64,000 nucleotides of DNA from Lumbricus rubellus (taxonomy: Eukaryota; Annelida; Clitellata; Crassiclitellata; Lumbricidae), in NCBI GenBank assembly GCA_945859605.1, contig OX243815.1, positions 30,501,787-30,565,786 on the forward strand. Reading direction: 5' to 3'. Under the pieces are notes generated by a model. That model was given only the letters and a program-made list of their open reading frames with translations. It ran no database searches and had not been told where the DNA came from. Shown here piece after piece: positions 52,269 to 64,000 of this stretch (its first letter is position 1; every line of letters begins with the position of its first letter). Made by a program: the position numbers and the translations under genes.

Positions 52269-54649
52269 GTGCAGAGACTTTGAAACTCAAGTTCTTCGCT
52301 GATCACAATTTCTCAATGCCATCTATAGATATGCTGCATCGTATGATCGCGTGTATAGCCTACACTTCTGAAGATTGAACACCAGTAGCGCTATATAATA
52401 ACGTTAAAAAGCCTATAATACTTGTTGCATTGCATTGTTGCCGACGGACCTGTCATATACAGACGACCTGATTATTATCAAATGCACACAAGTATACATG
52501 CCCGAAGCTAACTACTGCTCCTTCGAATTAACCTGCAGCTGTGCCACAGTGCAGACTATAATACATATTATATTGACGCACGTTGGCGATTGCAAAAGAC
52601 CGCGGGCATCACGTACGTATACGACCCCTCCCTGCACACATAATGCTCATGAAGGCGTAGATCTGTCAACTTCGTAAGAGATGGATTCGAACCCTGCACG
52701 ACAGCACGAGCTCTTATAACATTATATTACTTATGTATACATATATACTATATATGTATACATGTCTCACAAAATGCATAAAAATATGTAGGCTACATGT
52801 ATAACATTGTATAGGCCTACAACTATGGGCCTACATGTAAACCTACAGTTAGGCTATACGCACTACAAATATATAGCCTAAAACCATAGACCGCATTTTG
52901 GTTTTCACTTTCTTGCCTGTGTTGCTGGCCATTTGGCATCATATGGCTCCAATACAGACAAATAGGCTATTACACTAAGAAAACATAAGTGCAAAACGCG
53001 TTTTTATAGCAAGTGCCTACATGTACATACCTGCATGGTATACGTGTTAAAGACTTGCCTAAGATTCAAAGTCCAATTGATCAAGGTTCGGATAATCTGC
53101 AGCTTCCATGCAAGAGGAATGTCGAACCTGCAACATCGTTTTACAAAACAATTAAACATTTATTTAACTTATTACGACTACGGGCTCGACTCTGCCTAAC
53201 AGACAGTGCTGAAAGTGTAAAACATAAGTGCCTGGACGCCCCTTACCTTTCCAAAAGAAGTGCCAGTACGCGCCTTATATTTTCAGGTGTGCTGGCCAAA
53301 AAACTGGCAGGACGGCATAATAAATGAAAATAAGTGCCAGGACGCCGTCCATGACCGTCCTGCCACACTTTAAGCCCTGCCAACAGACCAGAGCTATATT
53401 ATTTTAGGCATAGCCCAAGCTGTATAGGCCCTACCGGCCTACCATCTATAGTTTAAAATCGACATCTGATGAGAGACGTTAGCTGGTGTGGCGTACTCTT
53501 GTCCCACGGAAAGGTGGTAATTGGTCAATGACTTGTCTTGTTAACGCGACTATAATTATTGACACACTGACGAAATCAGAGCGCACTGGATCAGCTGGGT
53601 TGCCGCAAGTAGGCCTATACTGCCACCGAGAGTTGTAACTTGGCTCCATAGATCAAGACTGTAGTTAATGCAGAACTGCGGTCATGACTTGATGACTTGA
53701 GTCATTTGATCAACCAAACAAATGTCATTAGAAAACAGCAGGAAGACCACTCCTCCTTCAGTGCTGCCGCTATGGACACCTGCCTATTCAGTACTTCAGT
53801 GTGTAGGCCTACGTTGCATAATAAGTGAACACTGATCAGCTATAGGCCTATAGTATATGGGCCTATTGATTAAGATAATCGGGATCATAGAACTTTCACA
53901 TGTTTGTCTAACAAGATAGGCATAGCCGGCTAACACACGTTCGGTTTCTCTTATGCCACACACATAATCACACAATTCATATAAACAATAAGAGTCTGTA
54001 CAACACTAATAGGCCTATAGCACGTTAGGCCTACATGTAAGTGCTATCTAGCACAGTGACTTGTGGCAAATCAAGTGTCAGCTGTCAGCTGACATTTTTT
54101 AAAATGCAATTTTCGTTTAAGAGCATCGTTTTAAACTATAGGATAATCCGATAAACTATATCCTACCTCAGACCACATACAACCCGTTCACTCAACATTC
54201 GGTGCAGTACTGCATGCGAATAATTTGAAAAGCAGCGTTGCTTACCGCCTATTATTATTATATTATTATTGTTAGTTGTAAGCTCGATCGCTCACACATG
54301 CATGGTCGCACGCACGCATGCACGCACGCACGGGAGACACACATCTAACGCAGACTTGCACAAGTCCTCATGAAGAAGCAGGCTAACAAACAACCAACAA
54401 CAGAATCTGTCTAGCGTGTCTGTGCAGCACAAGAGTGATTAGGAAATCTTCATCTGCGTGCTGTAGGCACGGTCCTTCGCCGTCATCGTCAACAAAAGCC
54501 GACCGACTGAGTGCTGCTTTGCTGCTTTGCTTAGCGTGGGAAAGCCACTGAGAAACTTCAGCTTTTTATAGCCAACATTTGCGAGAGCGAGCGAGCGAGA
54601 GAGAAAACGCGTCATGGACTCGTAGGGGTACAAGTGCGAAAGCGTTGTT

Positions 54650-54652
<3 letters not shown>
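52269..54652. other. intergenic, repeat-poor but TAGGCCTA-rich
   Basis: No gene is recognised. A minus-strand box-B-like ggattcgaaccc at about 52684 may mark another tRNA-derived relic. A CpG-rich cgcacgcacgcatgcacgca run lies near 54308-54332. Confidence 0.4.

Positions 54653-54692
<40 letters not shown>
54653..54692. repeat. (TA)n microsatellite
   Basis: About 40 bp of TA dinucleotide, followed by degenerate TA-rich text to about 54750. Confidence 0.92.
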
Positions 54693-54696
<4 letters not shown>

Positions 54697-54893
54697 TATA
54701 ATATATCATATATATATCATATATATAGCCTATTATATATGTGTGTATATAATACGCCCACTGCGAGACCCAATATTTGCCGAACACGACAATTAGTTCA
54801 ATGGACCGGTATGCTTATGTATATATAGACGATGTGGATCTTAATCCGATGATTATGGTGGTGATATCGGTGTCGTAGGTAGGCAAACCACTT

Positions 54894-54897
<4 letters not shown>

Positions 54898-54927
<30 letters not shown>

Positions 54928-54940
54928 GCGTCGTCGTCGA
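54898..54940 (+). repeat. (GTC)n microsatellite
   Basis: Imperfect gtcgtcgtc run. On the minus strand it reads as an aspartate run inside an 80-codon open frame (54798-55040) that starts with a hydrophobic MKAVITLVMVASAS. Confidence 0.92.
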
Positions 54941-56029
54941 GGGCAATCCTCCAAATGCACCGAGGGTTCAAGTCCACAGAAAAGTCACGACGAAACAAAG
55001 AAGCCGAAGCGACCATTACGAGGGTGATGACCGCTTTCACAGTAGTCAGTATAATTCATGCAGGCTTAGGGAGCCTATATACAGATCTATAATAGTCATT
55101 TAGTCCGTCCTTCAATATGTATTGTCCAATTGCATAGCATACATCATATTTCACATGGTGTTCTCTTACCGTCCTACGGGCAAGTCAAAACAGGCCTCAC
55201 CCAGATCCAATCCACAATCCCGATCTTTCAATCATCACAATTGGTATCTATGGACAACCTTTCTGACCTGACAAGACACAACGCTCGCGATCCTCAAGAG
55301 GCTCACGATTGAATTGCCAACTGCATGGTGATCAGCGCTTTGCTTGAAAAGTCTAGATTTGGAGTATGTGATTGCTACGATTATGACTCCGATCAAATTT
55401 AAATTCAGATCACTTTGGATTTAAGTCATTTAACCCATCCATATGCCTAGGCCTATGCCTCTATCCAATCCAAAAGTTCATTGTGCGAAACTTAAGGTAC
55501 TATGTAAATTTGAAATGTATATGCGGACCATGCAGTTCAAAATAAGGAAGTCAAGTATATAACCTACACTAATCTAATCTAATCTAATAAATATAATCTA
55601 ATCCACTCAATACCGTCCGATTATATCCAATCAGGTTTAGGCCCTAATGTAGGCTATGCAAATCCAATTCATTGATCGTTGGGATATTGTTGCACACAAA
55701 AAACAGCAGCAGATCAGGAACTAAGTTTGTCGCTAAGTCAGATCAATCCGTTGCACAGAAGTTGTATGAATTAAAGGCTTGCCAAACAAGAATTGAACGA
55801 ACCAAGCAAAACGCATTAGGCTAGGCCTATGCACAATGAAGTTGATTGACACAAAGGTAGGTCGGGAGGTCACGTGTTCTCACGCGTAAACCTAGTTTTT
55901 CAAAAACCTAATGTAGGCTATAAAAACGAATGCTTTCTAAGGCTGGCTTCATGCACGCTGATAGGAAGCTAAAATAGTGACCCTAAATTTCTAATAATAT
56001 TATTATGGGTCTACTAAATCTGAAGCAAC
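54941..56029. other. intergenic, nothing recognised
   Basis: No gene is recognised. A short (TAATC)n run lies at about 55570-55600. Confidence 0.4.
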
Positions 56030-56037
56030 GTAACATT

Positions 56038-57340
56038 CAGGCCCGCATTAAGGGTGTTGCGGGCCCGGGTGCTGTGATATCTTTGCGGGCCCTCTTCTTT
56101 CAGTCGGCGCTTCACGAGGCACATAATTAGGCCTATACCAATGTGTACTAATGAGTAAAGCCTAAGGATGCTTTTCATATGGTGTATTTATTGTCTTGTT
56201 TTCTCAGGCAAAGTTTCAGACAATAGTAGGCTATATAGGTCTACGGTGACAGAAGGAACGAACGACTTCTTCATTTGTGAAATAGTATAGGCCTAATATA
56301 ATATAGCCTATAATATGGTCCATTCAATTGATTTTCTTCATTGTTCTCCATGTCCACAATTCGAAGTCCTCCAGTCTTTTGTATATAAGGTATCCTTTTT
56401 TTCTTATTGTCTGTGTCTCTGATACACACAACACCACACTCGATCCATCAATGTTTTATCAGCCGTTTCTTCGGATCCCTGTTAATGTTTTCTTCTCAGT
56501 TTAGCATAATTCTAACAGGGGACCCATAAGTTGTTCTTCCAATTTTCAGGTCTAATAAAATAAAACATCCGATTTCTTTCGCAGACTCCAGTAATGTCCT
56601 GGTAATCCGCTCTTAAGAGCATCACGAACTTCTTGTACCAAGGTCTATGAATGACGGTGAAGAAGGATAAAGTAGCCTACACACAGTAAAAGACAGGCAA
56701 AAGACGTTGGTATAGACTATAGAACACAGGCTGAGGGCAAACTCACCGCAAAGAATGGTAACTGAAGGAAAAATGAATGGGAAGCGAACAAGACGAGGAC
56801 CACGACAGATGATTCTGGATTGTATGATGACAAAAAATTAATGGATATGGAAAGCTCGAGGAATGGTCCAGCGTCGAGAAGAATGGCGACGTCGGACATT
56901 TTAACCTGTCTATAAGAGGCAGAAAACTAGAGTAGAGGATACAAAAAACCACAGGTTTAAGAAATTAGGAGTTGACCAATTGAAAATTTTTGAACTATAG
57001 GCCTATCTCTCATTTCAAAAGGCAAGTGAGAATGACGGAACTGCGTAGCCTTTCTTCATTAGGCTAAATCACTGTCGAAGGGTCATACTTCAAAAGTTAG
57101 AACTATAGTAATAATAATAGTGCCGGCGATTTCAACTAATTAATAAATTGTTAGTTTGAGCTAATAGGTAACTCTGACGTGTGGAAAAACACGGCAAAAT
57201 TTCGTCGACGACATCGTCGTATCGGTCTATTAATGTTGCAGCAATCTCGTTAATTTTTTTCCATTTCCAAAAATGCGGGCCCCAAAACCCGCGGGCCCGG
57301 GTGCTGCAGCACCCTTAGCACCTACTTTAATGCGGGCCTG
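56038..57340. mobile_element. hAT element, non-autonomous, perfect 8-bp TSD
   Basis: The TIR is CAGGCCCGCATTAA at 56038 and TTAATGCGGGCCTG ending at 57340. The exact duplication GTAACATT lies at 56030-56037 and 57341-57348. The subterminal gcgggcccgggtgct is also mirrored. It is 1303 bp with no long open frame. Confidence 0.9.
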
Positions 57341-57348
57341 GTAACATT

Positions 57349-59874
57349 TAAAAAGCGGGCAGAAAAGGCCAGACGTGAGGCAGGTGCAGTATCCATTCCC
57401 ATATACGGTACGGGAAGCTCGCAAATGAAGCTCAGTTTCTACCTCGGGCCTTCTATAGGCTTCAGTTCCACTGTCCTTATGATCAAATTGACCTAAGCTT
57501 AATCCCGGTATATGGAGAGAGTTCAAAAATCTACGTCAACCCTCACATCATTCTAGTTCATTAATTTAAAATATCGTGGTTGGTCAAAATTCAATGTTCA
57601 TGCAGTTTCAACTAAATCATGTAGGCTACGTTGCTGGATAAATAAAAAAATTGCATTGATCTCACATCCTATAGGCCCTATTAGGCTACATAACAATTAA
57701 GGAAGTCTCTTCCACGAATATTATATGGGGCTAAGCAGCTACTAGTCAGCGGCCTATTTACTAACGTGGTGCCATATAGCAGTAATTTCTAAACAGTTCT
57801 TATTAAGCTACGACGAGTAGCCTAGCTTTTAGTATATTCATCAGCCATGCCAGTTTTAATGACAAAACTATCATTATTTGTATCAGCTTCGACAGGCTGA
57901 TGTCAATAGATTTTTCTGCATGACGGATTACATTTCACTAAATGTGCATTTACGTGTATCCATGATCTGCACGGCAGACACTCAGGATCATCACGCATCG
58001 CTGACTTTCTGCACGACTCGAATCAACGTTTTGTAAGCAACAGACAAAAAATAAATAGCATGAGCTGTAGAACCTGTCACGCAGCTTGAATATACGATTA
58101 GATCTTTTGTCCGAACAGAAGATGACGAACTGGCGTGTGAAAACCAATACAAATTCATACAAATACAAATAAATTAGGCGAATAGACCTATAATAAGAGT
58201 ATAGGACCAGGATACTGGCGTTCGTATAGGAGCAAATCGTCTGTGATGCTATAATAGGATTAGGTTTTCGTATTACCATTCAGCTGGCATTAGGTTTTGA
58301 TTGGTTTGGTTATTCTTCTTAAAAAACATGAACATATTATTATGGTCATTGCCAATTTCCAGAGGTGCAAAATTACAAATTGTGTCTTGGTAGGTTTAGC
58401 TTCGCCCTGCTCGTACTTTGGTAGTGCCAGTACCATGTCTGTAGAAAGGAGGAGGGCGATCATCTTGCATCTGACACAATGTCGTTTAAACAGCAACAAG
58501 CTTAACATGGCTGCGAAGAGTTGATACTTTAATCTGGGTTGGCTAAGACTCGTCGATCGAGTTGTGACAGAAAGAAGAAGTGCTTGGAAACTGCGACGCC
58601 CGTGTTGCTCATGGGATGACACAGAATTTCCAAGGTCAGTGTAGCAAAATGGAATTGCAGCTGCACTGCTGCAGGGGGTGTGTTCCCTGTATATGCCTCC
58701 AATTCCCACGTGTCTCTGGCGTTTTCATCCAGGTATAAGCTTAGTCTATGTATACCTACTATACTTGGTTGGCTTTCAAGAAAAGGCGATTCGACAGGAC
58801 TCACAGGAGTTATACTCAGTGGTATAAGCATGCAGGTGAATGCTGGCACAATAAAACCACCTGTCGGAAGCAACACAATATGCCGATGCATTCGATTGGA
58901 TGAGGGGGAGATTAAAACTTAAAAGGTCGAGAGTTCGAGACAAGACGACACAATCTCTTTCACACTCTTTATACATCCATGGCACGCAATTGGTGGGTTA
59001 AAGAATTCACGTGGACAGACACGTTCTCAGCCTCATCGACAGATGGCAGAATGTGCCAAACGGATATATGTAATTGTAATTATAATTGTAATCAAACATT
59101 TATATAGCGCCACTTAAATATGTAGGATTACCGGTACACAAACAATCCGAATGACATTGAATGACGCTAAGAACCTGATATTAGTTCAGCAGAGAGACCA
59201 CTGTATATTCGCGAAAAGCTCAATTTAATTTGCACTACAGTCTAATTGTTTCAACATAATCATTAATCAATTGCTATGAAGTTAATCAGAGTGTTACGTA
59301 TACTATAGTAGTGGTGGATCTCCATAAAAGTAAAAAGAAACTCCCCCCCCCAAAAAAAATTTTTTTTTAGGCCAGATTCCAATATCGATAGAATATGCAC
59401 CTAACTAAATATTCACACTTAAACTCATCATAATCAAGCACCTCACCATGATAATTCAGCAATCGTCCCATGGTAATGCCGCGTTCCTTTCATGACAAGA
59501 ACTCGTTCTGACGAGAATAGACGTCCCCTGCAATATAAGAAAACTTTATTCCAATAGGTCTAGAGTTACCAGAGTGAATCATCATTTCAGCCAGATGAGA
59601 CTCTGTTTCGGGGCTGACTTTTTATCGTGACACCGCTTACTTACTTCGGACCACGTCTTCCAAACAAATCTGACGTCCGTTCTCAGTTGCGTAACTTTTC
59701 CCCGACGGAACCATAATAATTACCGGTATTCCTCCAGTTTTACTCCATGATGCTTACTGACAAACTTAATCTAACAACTCGAATCAAAGTTATGAACATT
59801 CCTCTGTTAGCTATTATGCTACTTAGGCCTACTGAGTGTTTCATGTCAGCTAGATTTCTGGGAATAAATGACTA
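57349..59874. other. intergenic, no recognised gene
   Basis: Open frames of 139 and 120 codons on the minus strand (58290-58709, 58529-58891) overlap each other in different frames and match no family I know. A retroposon-like end, catttatatagcgccactta, lies at about 59097-59116. Confidence 0.4.
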
Positions 59875-60198
59875 TCCATGGGCGTCCGCAGGGGGTGCAA
59901 GGGGGCGCAAGTGCGCCCCCTATAGATTTTTTCGCATAGTTGCACATAAATTTAAATTATTTTGTTGTGATTGTTACAACGCGATTTTCAATGTGATTAT
60001 CGATTCGTTCTACAAATTCGATCTATATATCCTTCTTTGAGCGCATAACGTAGGCCTATAGGTAGGTTGTATAGGATTCTTTCGTGGTACCGTAATATGG
60101 AAATTCAAACTGTCACCCTTTAAATGTAGACCATGTGACAATTATTTGAACGTTTGCGCCCCCCTAAAAAAATTCCTGCGGACGCCCAGTCGCCCATG
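59875..60198. mobile_element. MITE with catgggcgtccgcag TIRs
   Basis: tccatgggcgtccgcagggg at the left is mirrored by cctgcggacgcccagtcgcc and catg at the right, with an 8-base insertion in the right arm. gggggcgc runs are also mirrored. TGACTA flanks both sides (59869-59874, 60199-60204), a possible 6-bp target duplication. No coding capacity. Confidence 0.7.
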
Positions 60199-60207
60199 TG
60201 ACTACCG

Positions 60208-60335
60208 ATTGATTGGCTGGTTAAACTGATTGATTGGTTGGTTGACTGGCTGGTTAAATTGATTGATTGGCTGGCTAAATTGGTTGATCGCTTGATTGGC
60301 TGGCTGGTTAACTGCTTGATTGCTGGCTTAACTGA
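60208..60335 (+). repeat. imperfect minisatellite (gattggctggttaa)n
   Basis: Variants of gattgattggctggttaa, with period about 20-30, abut the MITE. Confidence 0.75.
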
Positions 60336-60362
60336 TGGAATTTGATGCTCATCATCGTAGTT

Positions 60363-60364
<2 letters not shown>

Positions 60365-60401
<37 letters not shown>
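60365..60401. repeat. (TA)n microsatellite
   Basis: About 37 bp of TA dinucleotide. Confidence 0.92.
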
Positions 60402-60403
<2 letters not shown>

Positions 60404-60535
60404 CTAAGTTTAGAGTGAAATCATTAAAGGTGAAATCTCCGAACTTAGCCTATGTTGCAGTAGTGGAACCTTAGTCGAAACACTATTGTAAAATTATTAT
60501 TTTTATAGTAGGACTTAGTGATGATGCCTTAGAGA

Positions 60536-60700
60536 GTTTCCATGGATACGCAAAGCCTACAATGCCTTTAGTTTTGCCTTCTTATTAATAGGTATAGACT
60601 CAGACAACATCGAAGGTTTGCTCTGACGTCACCTTTTCTGCCTCTCTGTCTCTGGTCTCTATGGCAACTGGATTCGGATCGCTAATGGAATCGATCTCTA
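60536..60700. promoter_or_regulatory. candidate promoter: two RFX X-box-like sites and a CRE
   Basis: gtttccatggatac (60536-60549) and gtctctatggcaac (60655-60668) resemble the RFX X-box palindrome. TGACGTCA (60624-60631) is a full CRE. No adjacent gene is identified, so this is only a motif cluster. Confidence 0.3.
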
Positions 60701-63700
60701 AGCAACCACTCTGATACAACGCAGCGCTCGTGAACAAGCTGGTGCTCTGCGCATCAACTTCAAGCGTGAAGCACCATGCAGCACATCTCTATAGCGAACT
60801 TCGCTTTAGACATTTCGAGTATAATAGATAGACACCCCACGTAGCCGAACAAGAGCAGAATACATGCGCTACAGAAATCGCCCATATCGATGTATATAAA
60901 AAATGGCGTACTCACGCTGAACAGCCGAGAACCAGTGGTAAGCAGATAAGACTTCGTCGTAGAGAACGACTGATCTGGCGTCGAGCATTTGCCATACGAT
61001 GTCCTACTGTAGTGATCGAAAGAGCGTGCAATAATATACTCAAGCACTGTAGACGCACGGGTTCCAACCGAGGCTAACAAGAGACAGGGCTGTTAGAAGT
61101 GTCGCCATGCCCACCACCACCTGTCAAGGTGTATAGAATTAGTGAGGCCTAAGGCAGTTCAACTCAGCCCTTAAATACGACAGATATTAATATGTCCCCC
61201 GTGCATGTGCGTGTGTACATTAGGCGTGTACGCGAGTAAACGCTTTGAGGCGGCACGGTGTGCACACTCTCCATCGTGCACTTCATGAACTCCTCTGTAG
61301 ACGTGTTCTAAGCTATCTGCACTGCGTGAAACCTCAGAAGCAACAACGTCAGAGGAATGCCTGCCTTCCTGTCTTTGTACGCCTGTCTGTGTCTGTCTGT
61401 ATGTCTGCCTCTGTCTGTGTCTCGCCTAAAATCCCCGTTTAGTCGACAGGCATGTGCAATATTGACAAAAATTGATTGGACATTTTTCTTACTTACTTCC
61501 TATCTCTGTTCTTCTCTAGTTGCATTTCTGCCTCCTTGCATTTTCGTCTACCTTCTAATGAGTGTCGTAAGGAGTTTCTTAGGACACTCTATCAATGTTC
61601 GTCTCAATAGTTTGTCTTTGCTTCTCAGATCTGCTTGTCTCAACAGTGTAGGCCTATGTGCCTTTGCCTCCCTGTCTAACTTTAAAACAGCCATAAATAA
61701 TATCATTGCTGTCATATAAAACATTAATATAAATTAAACCCTGCGCGGGTCGACCTATGCAGTTTGAGTAAGCCTATCTTTATATATTAAAACGAAACAC
61801 AAAAATTTTACACATAAAAATATGAATTAAATACAAAGAAATAAAATCATGAGCCACAGTTCACTAAAATAGCCGACCATTACAATTGAGATGTAGACTA
61901 ATAAATGAAAATAAACTTCATTTAAGCTATGTAAAATTATTATACAATATATTACAGGCTCGCCTGTAGGCCGTATAGGTTATATAATACCTGGTAAGCC
62001 CTATATTATATATATACATATATATAGGGTGTATTATCTATGTGAATCTACAAATAACGATAACCTATCATGGTATAGGTTACGGTATATAAATTCCTTT
62101 TATTCTGCACGACTTGCGTAAACACGTGTTGATAAATTTCTGTCTTACACATGTTGTTTTAATCATACGACAATTTATATCAGTTATGAATTTGCCAGTT
62201 GAGGTCGACCCGATACACGTGCACAGCTAATAACATACAGACAGAACTGCTTCTTCGGTCTGTCTGTCTGTCCTTTGGCCTTTCTGTCTGTATGTCTATT
62301 TGTCTGTCTGTCTGTCTTCGTGCATCTGAAGGACTAGTGCGTTTCATGTATAAATATAGACATATGCAAATTATGCATGCGTACAAATTTTCTTTATAGT
62401 TTGCACCTAGATCGAAAAATTTCGTCTGATTAACTGTTGATGAAAATGCCACTGTTATATGTGTGCGTAAAGTCTTGCATTAATATAATATGTAGTCTAT
62501 GTGCGATTGCGCTTGTGTGCTTGCGTGTGCAGCCTACATGTCATATTTAATAGGCGTATACTCTACACTTTAGGCGAAGGCGCATGCTCATGCATGTGTA
62601 AAAGTAAATTGAGTAGTCTATTGTCTGTGTCAACTCTGTGAAAACAGCAGGAAACGTGTATGCAATTCAAAATGACGAAAGCGGTGAAATCAAAGAAAAA
62701 AAGTTCAGACAAACTTTATAAACCAATAAATCGTCTTTCACGATCTAAATATTTAAATCCATCGATAAAGTAAATTAACAGAGTAGCCTAGGTCTAAGTT
62801 AACAGAGTATAAAACTGAATGCGTAATTATTATAATTTATAGGCTGCAGTGTGACCACCTGAAGAAAATTCCAGAACCCTCAACTTTCCATCCACTGTGA
62901 TTCATTATTATATTCACTGTAAATTCTACTATCCCCATTTCACAGCCTATGGTGTGATTTTCGGCTACAGTCCTTCAGCTTTTTAGCTCACATCTTTCCC
63001 GCTCTTGCTTCGTGCGTGGATAGGCCAATCCGTGACTTCGCAGAATCCGCACTATAAGCTCGACTTCAAAACTGCATCCACAATCCATAGTTCACGCTGG
63101 ATTAGACTGCTGCAATGCTCTGTGAACATGCATCACTCAGACGCGCACTAAGGTGGATGCTATGGGCGCTCCAGCTTCCGGGCCCGCAATTTTGAGAGGT
63201 TCGAAGTGGATTAATAAATAATTATGGTGACCCTGTTCCTGTTCAGAAACACTGTGGGCCTATATCCACAGAATTACAACAAAAGGACACATAAAATTTG
63301 ATTGTGATGACGTATACCGGTATATGTTCTAATAACATTATTATTACGTCACTGATTTTATTGGAAATGATGATGATTATTATCAACTTGTTCTGTAGAA
63401 TTACTATTGTGACGGCTTCTCCTTGTTTTGCAACTTTGTAATTTTTTGCGTCACTATCCTCGGTGCTGTAGCATATATACGGCAATGGCTTTGTACTATT
63501 ATGACGACATATTCTTGATCTACAGCACTTTTGTTGCGCCATCAGCTGAAGGCCTATTATAGTGTTACGACGTTAGAGTAATGGCAAATAGGCCTATGCC
63601 GCCTATAGCGTGTGTATAATGATGCATGACCCCTCTTTGTTCTATATACCAACATCTACCCGTACAATCAAACGTAAAAACCGATAATAATAGGCCTATT

Positions 63701-64000
63701 ATACGCGGTGATCTCCTTCAGTCTGCGGCCTGTACACGTTTAATTGCCCGTCTTCCTTCACGAAACTCCCCACAGCGTTCTTTCTCCAATAAGACAGCCA
63801 AGGAAATCGTTTTCCAGATGGTCATCACACGTCGAGGCTTCGCTTAGGCGCCAAACTGAAGAATTTACATGTAGTGGGATGTTAACAGATCTCGTACATA
63901 TATACATATTATAGGCCTATACGACGGTAACGATGCTCTGGTTTTTCCCTCCCCCAATATTTCCTCTTTCTCACTCCCCACTCTTCTCGTCTTCTTCATT
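60701..64000. other. right-end intergenic DNA
   Basis: No gene is confidently recognised. CTGT-rich simple sequence lies at about 61370-61425 and 62254-62314. A possible short minus-strand exon at 60916-61012 is discussed among the findings. Confidence 0.35.

Noticed and set aside
58290..58891. Overlapping minus-strand open frames of 139 and 120 codons.
   Set aside because: They overlap in different frames, show no conserved motif or domain, and there is no promoter or splice support.
61357..62314. Tandem CTGT/CTGTCTGT tracts as a CRISPR-like or regulatory array.
   Set aside because: Plain tetranucleotide simple sequence with no spacers. Nothing in this eukaryotic window resembles a CRISPR array.

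Overview
The window is animal nuclear DNA: AT-rich, with short exons, long introns, canonical GT-AG junctions and a very heavy load of transposable elements. The proteins and repeats suggest a marine deuterostome invertebrate such as an echinoderm or hemichordate. The main pointers are a Gmr1-type LTR retrotransposon (a group known mainly from deuterostomes) and tRNA-derived SINEs with 'cttgaaggggtgctatataa' 3' ends. The species cannot be named from sequence alone. Three genes are supported. (1) At 74-2842 (+) are the last four exons of a SLOG/LOG-like Rossmann-fold protein that begins before the window. (2) At 26057-5846 (-) is THOC3 (THO/TREX mRNA export complex), six exons encoding 321 residues. 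Its 3' end converges on gene 1, and its first coding intron is about 16.6 kb. (3) At 28582-40090 (+) is a BET double-bromodomain protein (BRD2/BRD3-like), twelve coding exons encoding 790 residues, with both bromodomains, the ET domain and a Ser/Asp-rich tail. THOC3 and the BET gene lie head to head, with about 2.5 kb between their start codons. Both act in nuclear transcription and mRNA handling, but nothing in the sequence shows a functional link. The giant THOC3 intron is a nest of transposons. From its 3' side it holds a TA-flanked MITE, a LINE 3' fragment, a 2.1-kb terminal-inverted-repeat element carrying an L2/CR1-like LINE tail, a 2.2-kb hAT element, and a second 1.3-kb hAT element. 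That second hAT element is interrupted by a complete LTR retrotransposon (17010-24385) with LTRs that look identical. The retrotransposon's domain order is gag-protease-integrase-RT-RNase H, with integrase ahead of RT, which is diagnostic of the Gmr1 group. The BET introns carry two more hAT MITEs with perfect 8-bp target duplications, piggyBac-like micro-MITEs and a SINE. From about 41.8 kb to the end I find no recognisable protein gene. This part is intergenic DNA with SINEs, a degenerate Tc1/mariner element, a hAT element, a G-rich foldback element, microsatellites, and an unusually dense scatter of the palindrome TAGGCCTA. Points most worth a second look are the Gmr1-type element with a single late frameshift, a 44-bp tandem duplication that copies a splice acceptor of the BET ET-domain exon, the G-quadruplex-prone foldback element at 44886-45715, a pair of abutting hairpins at 49695-49794, and the SINE/LINE tail sharing.
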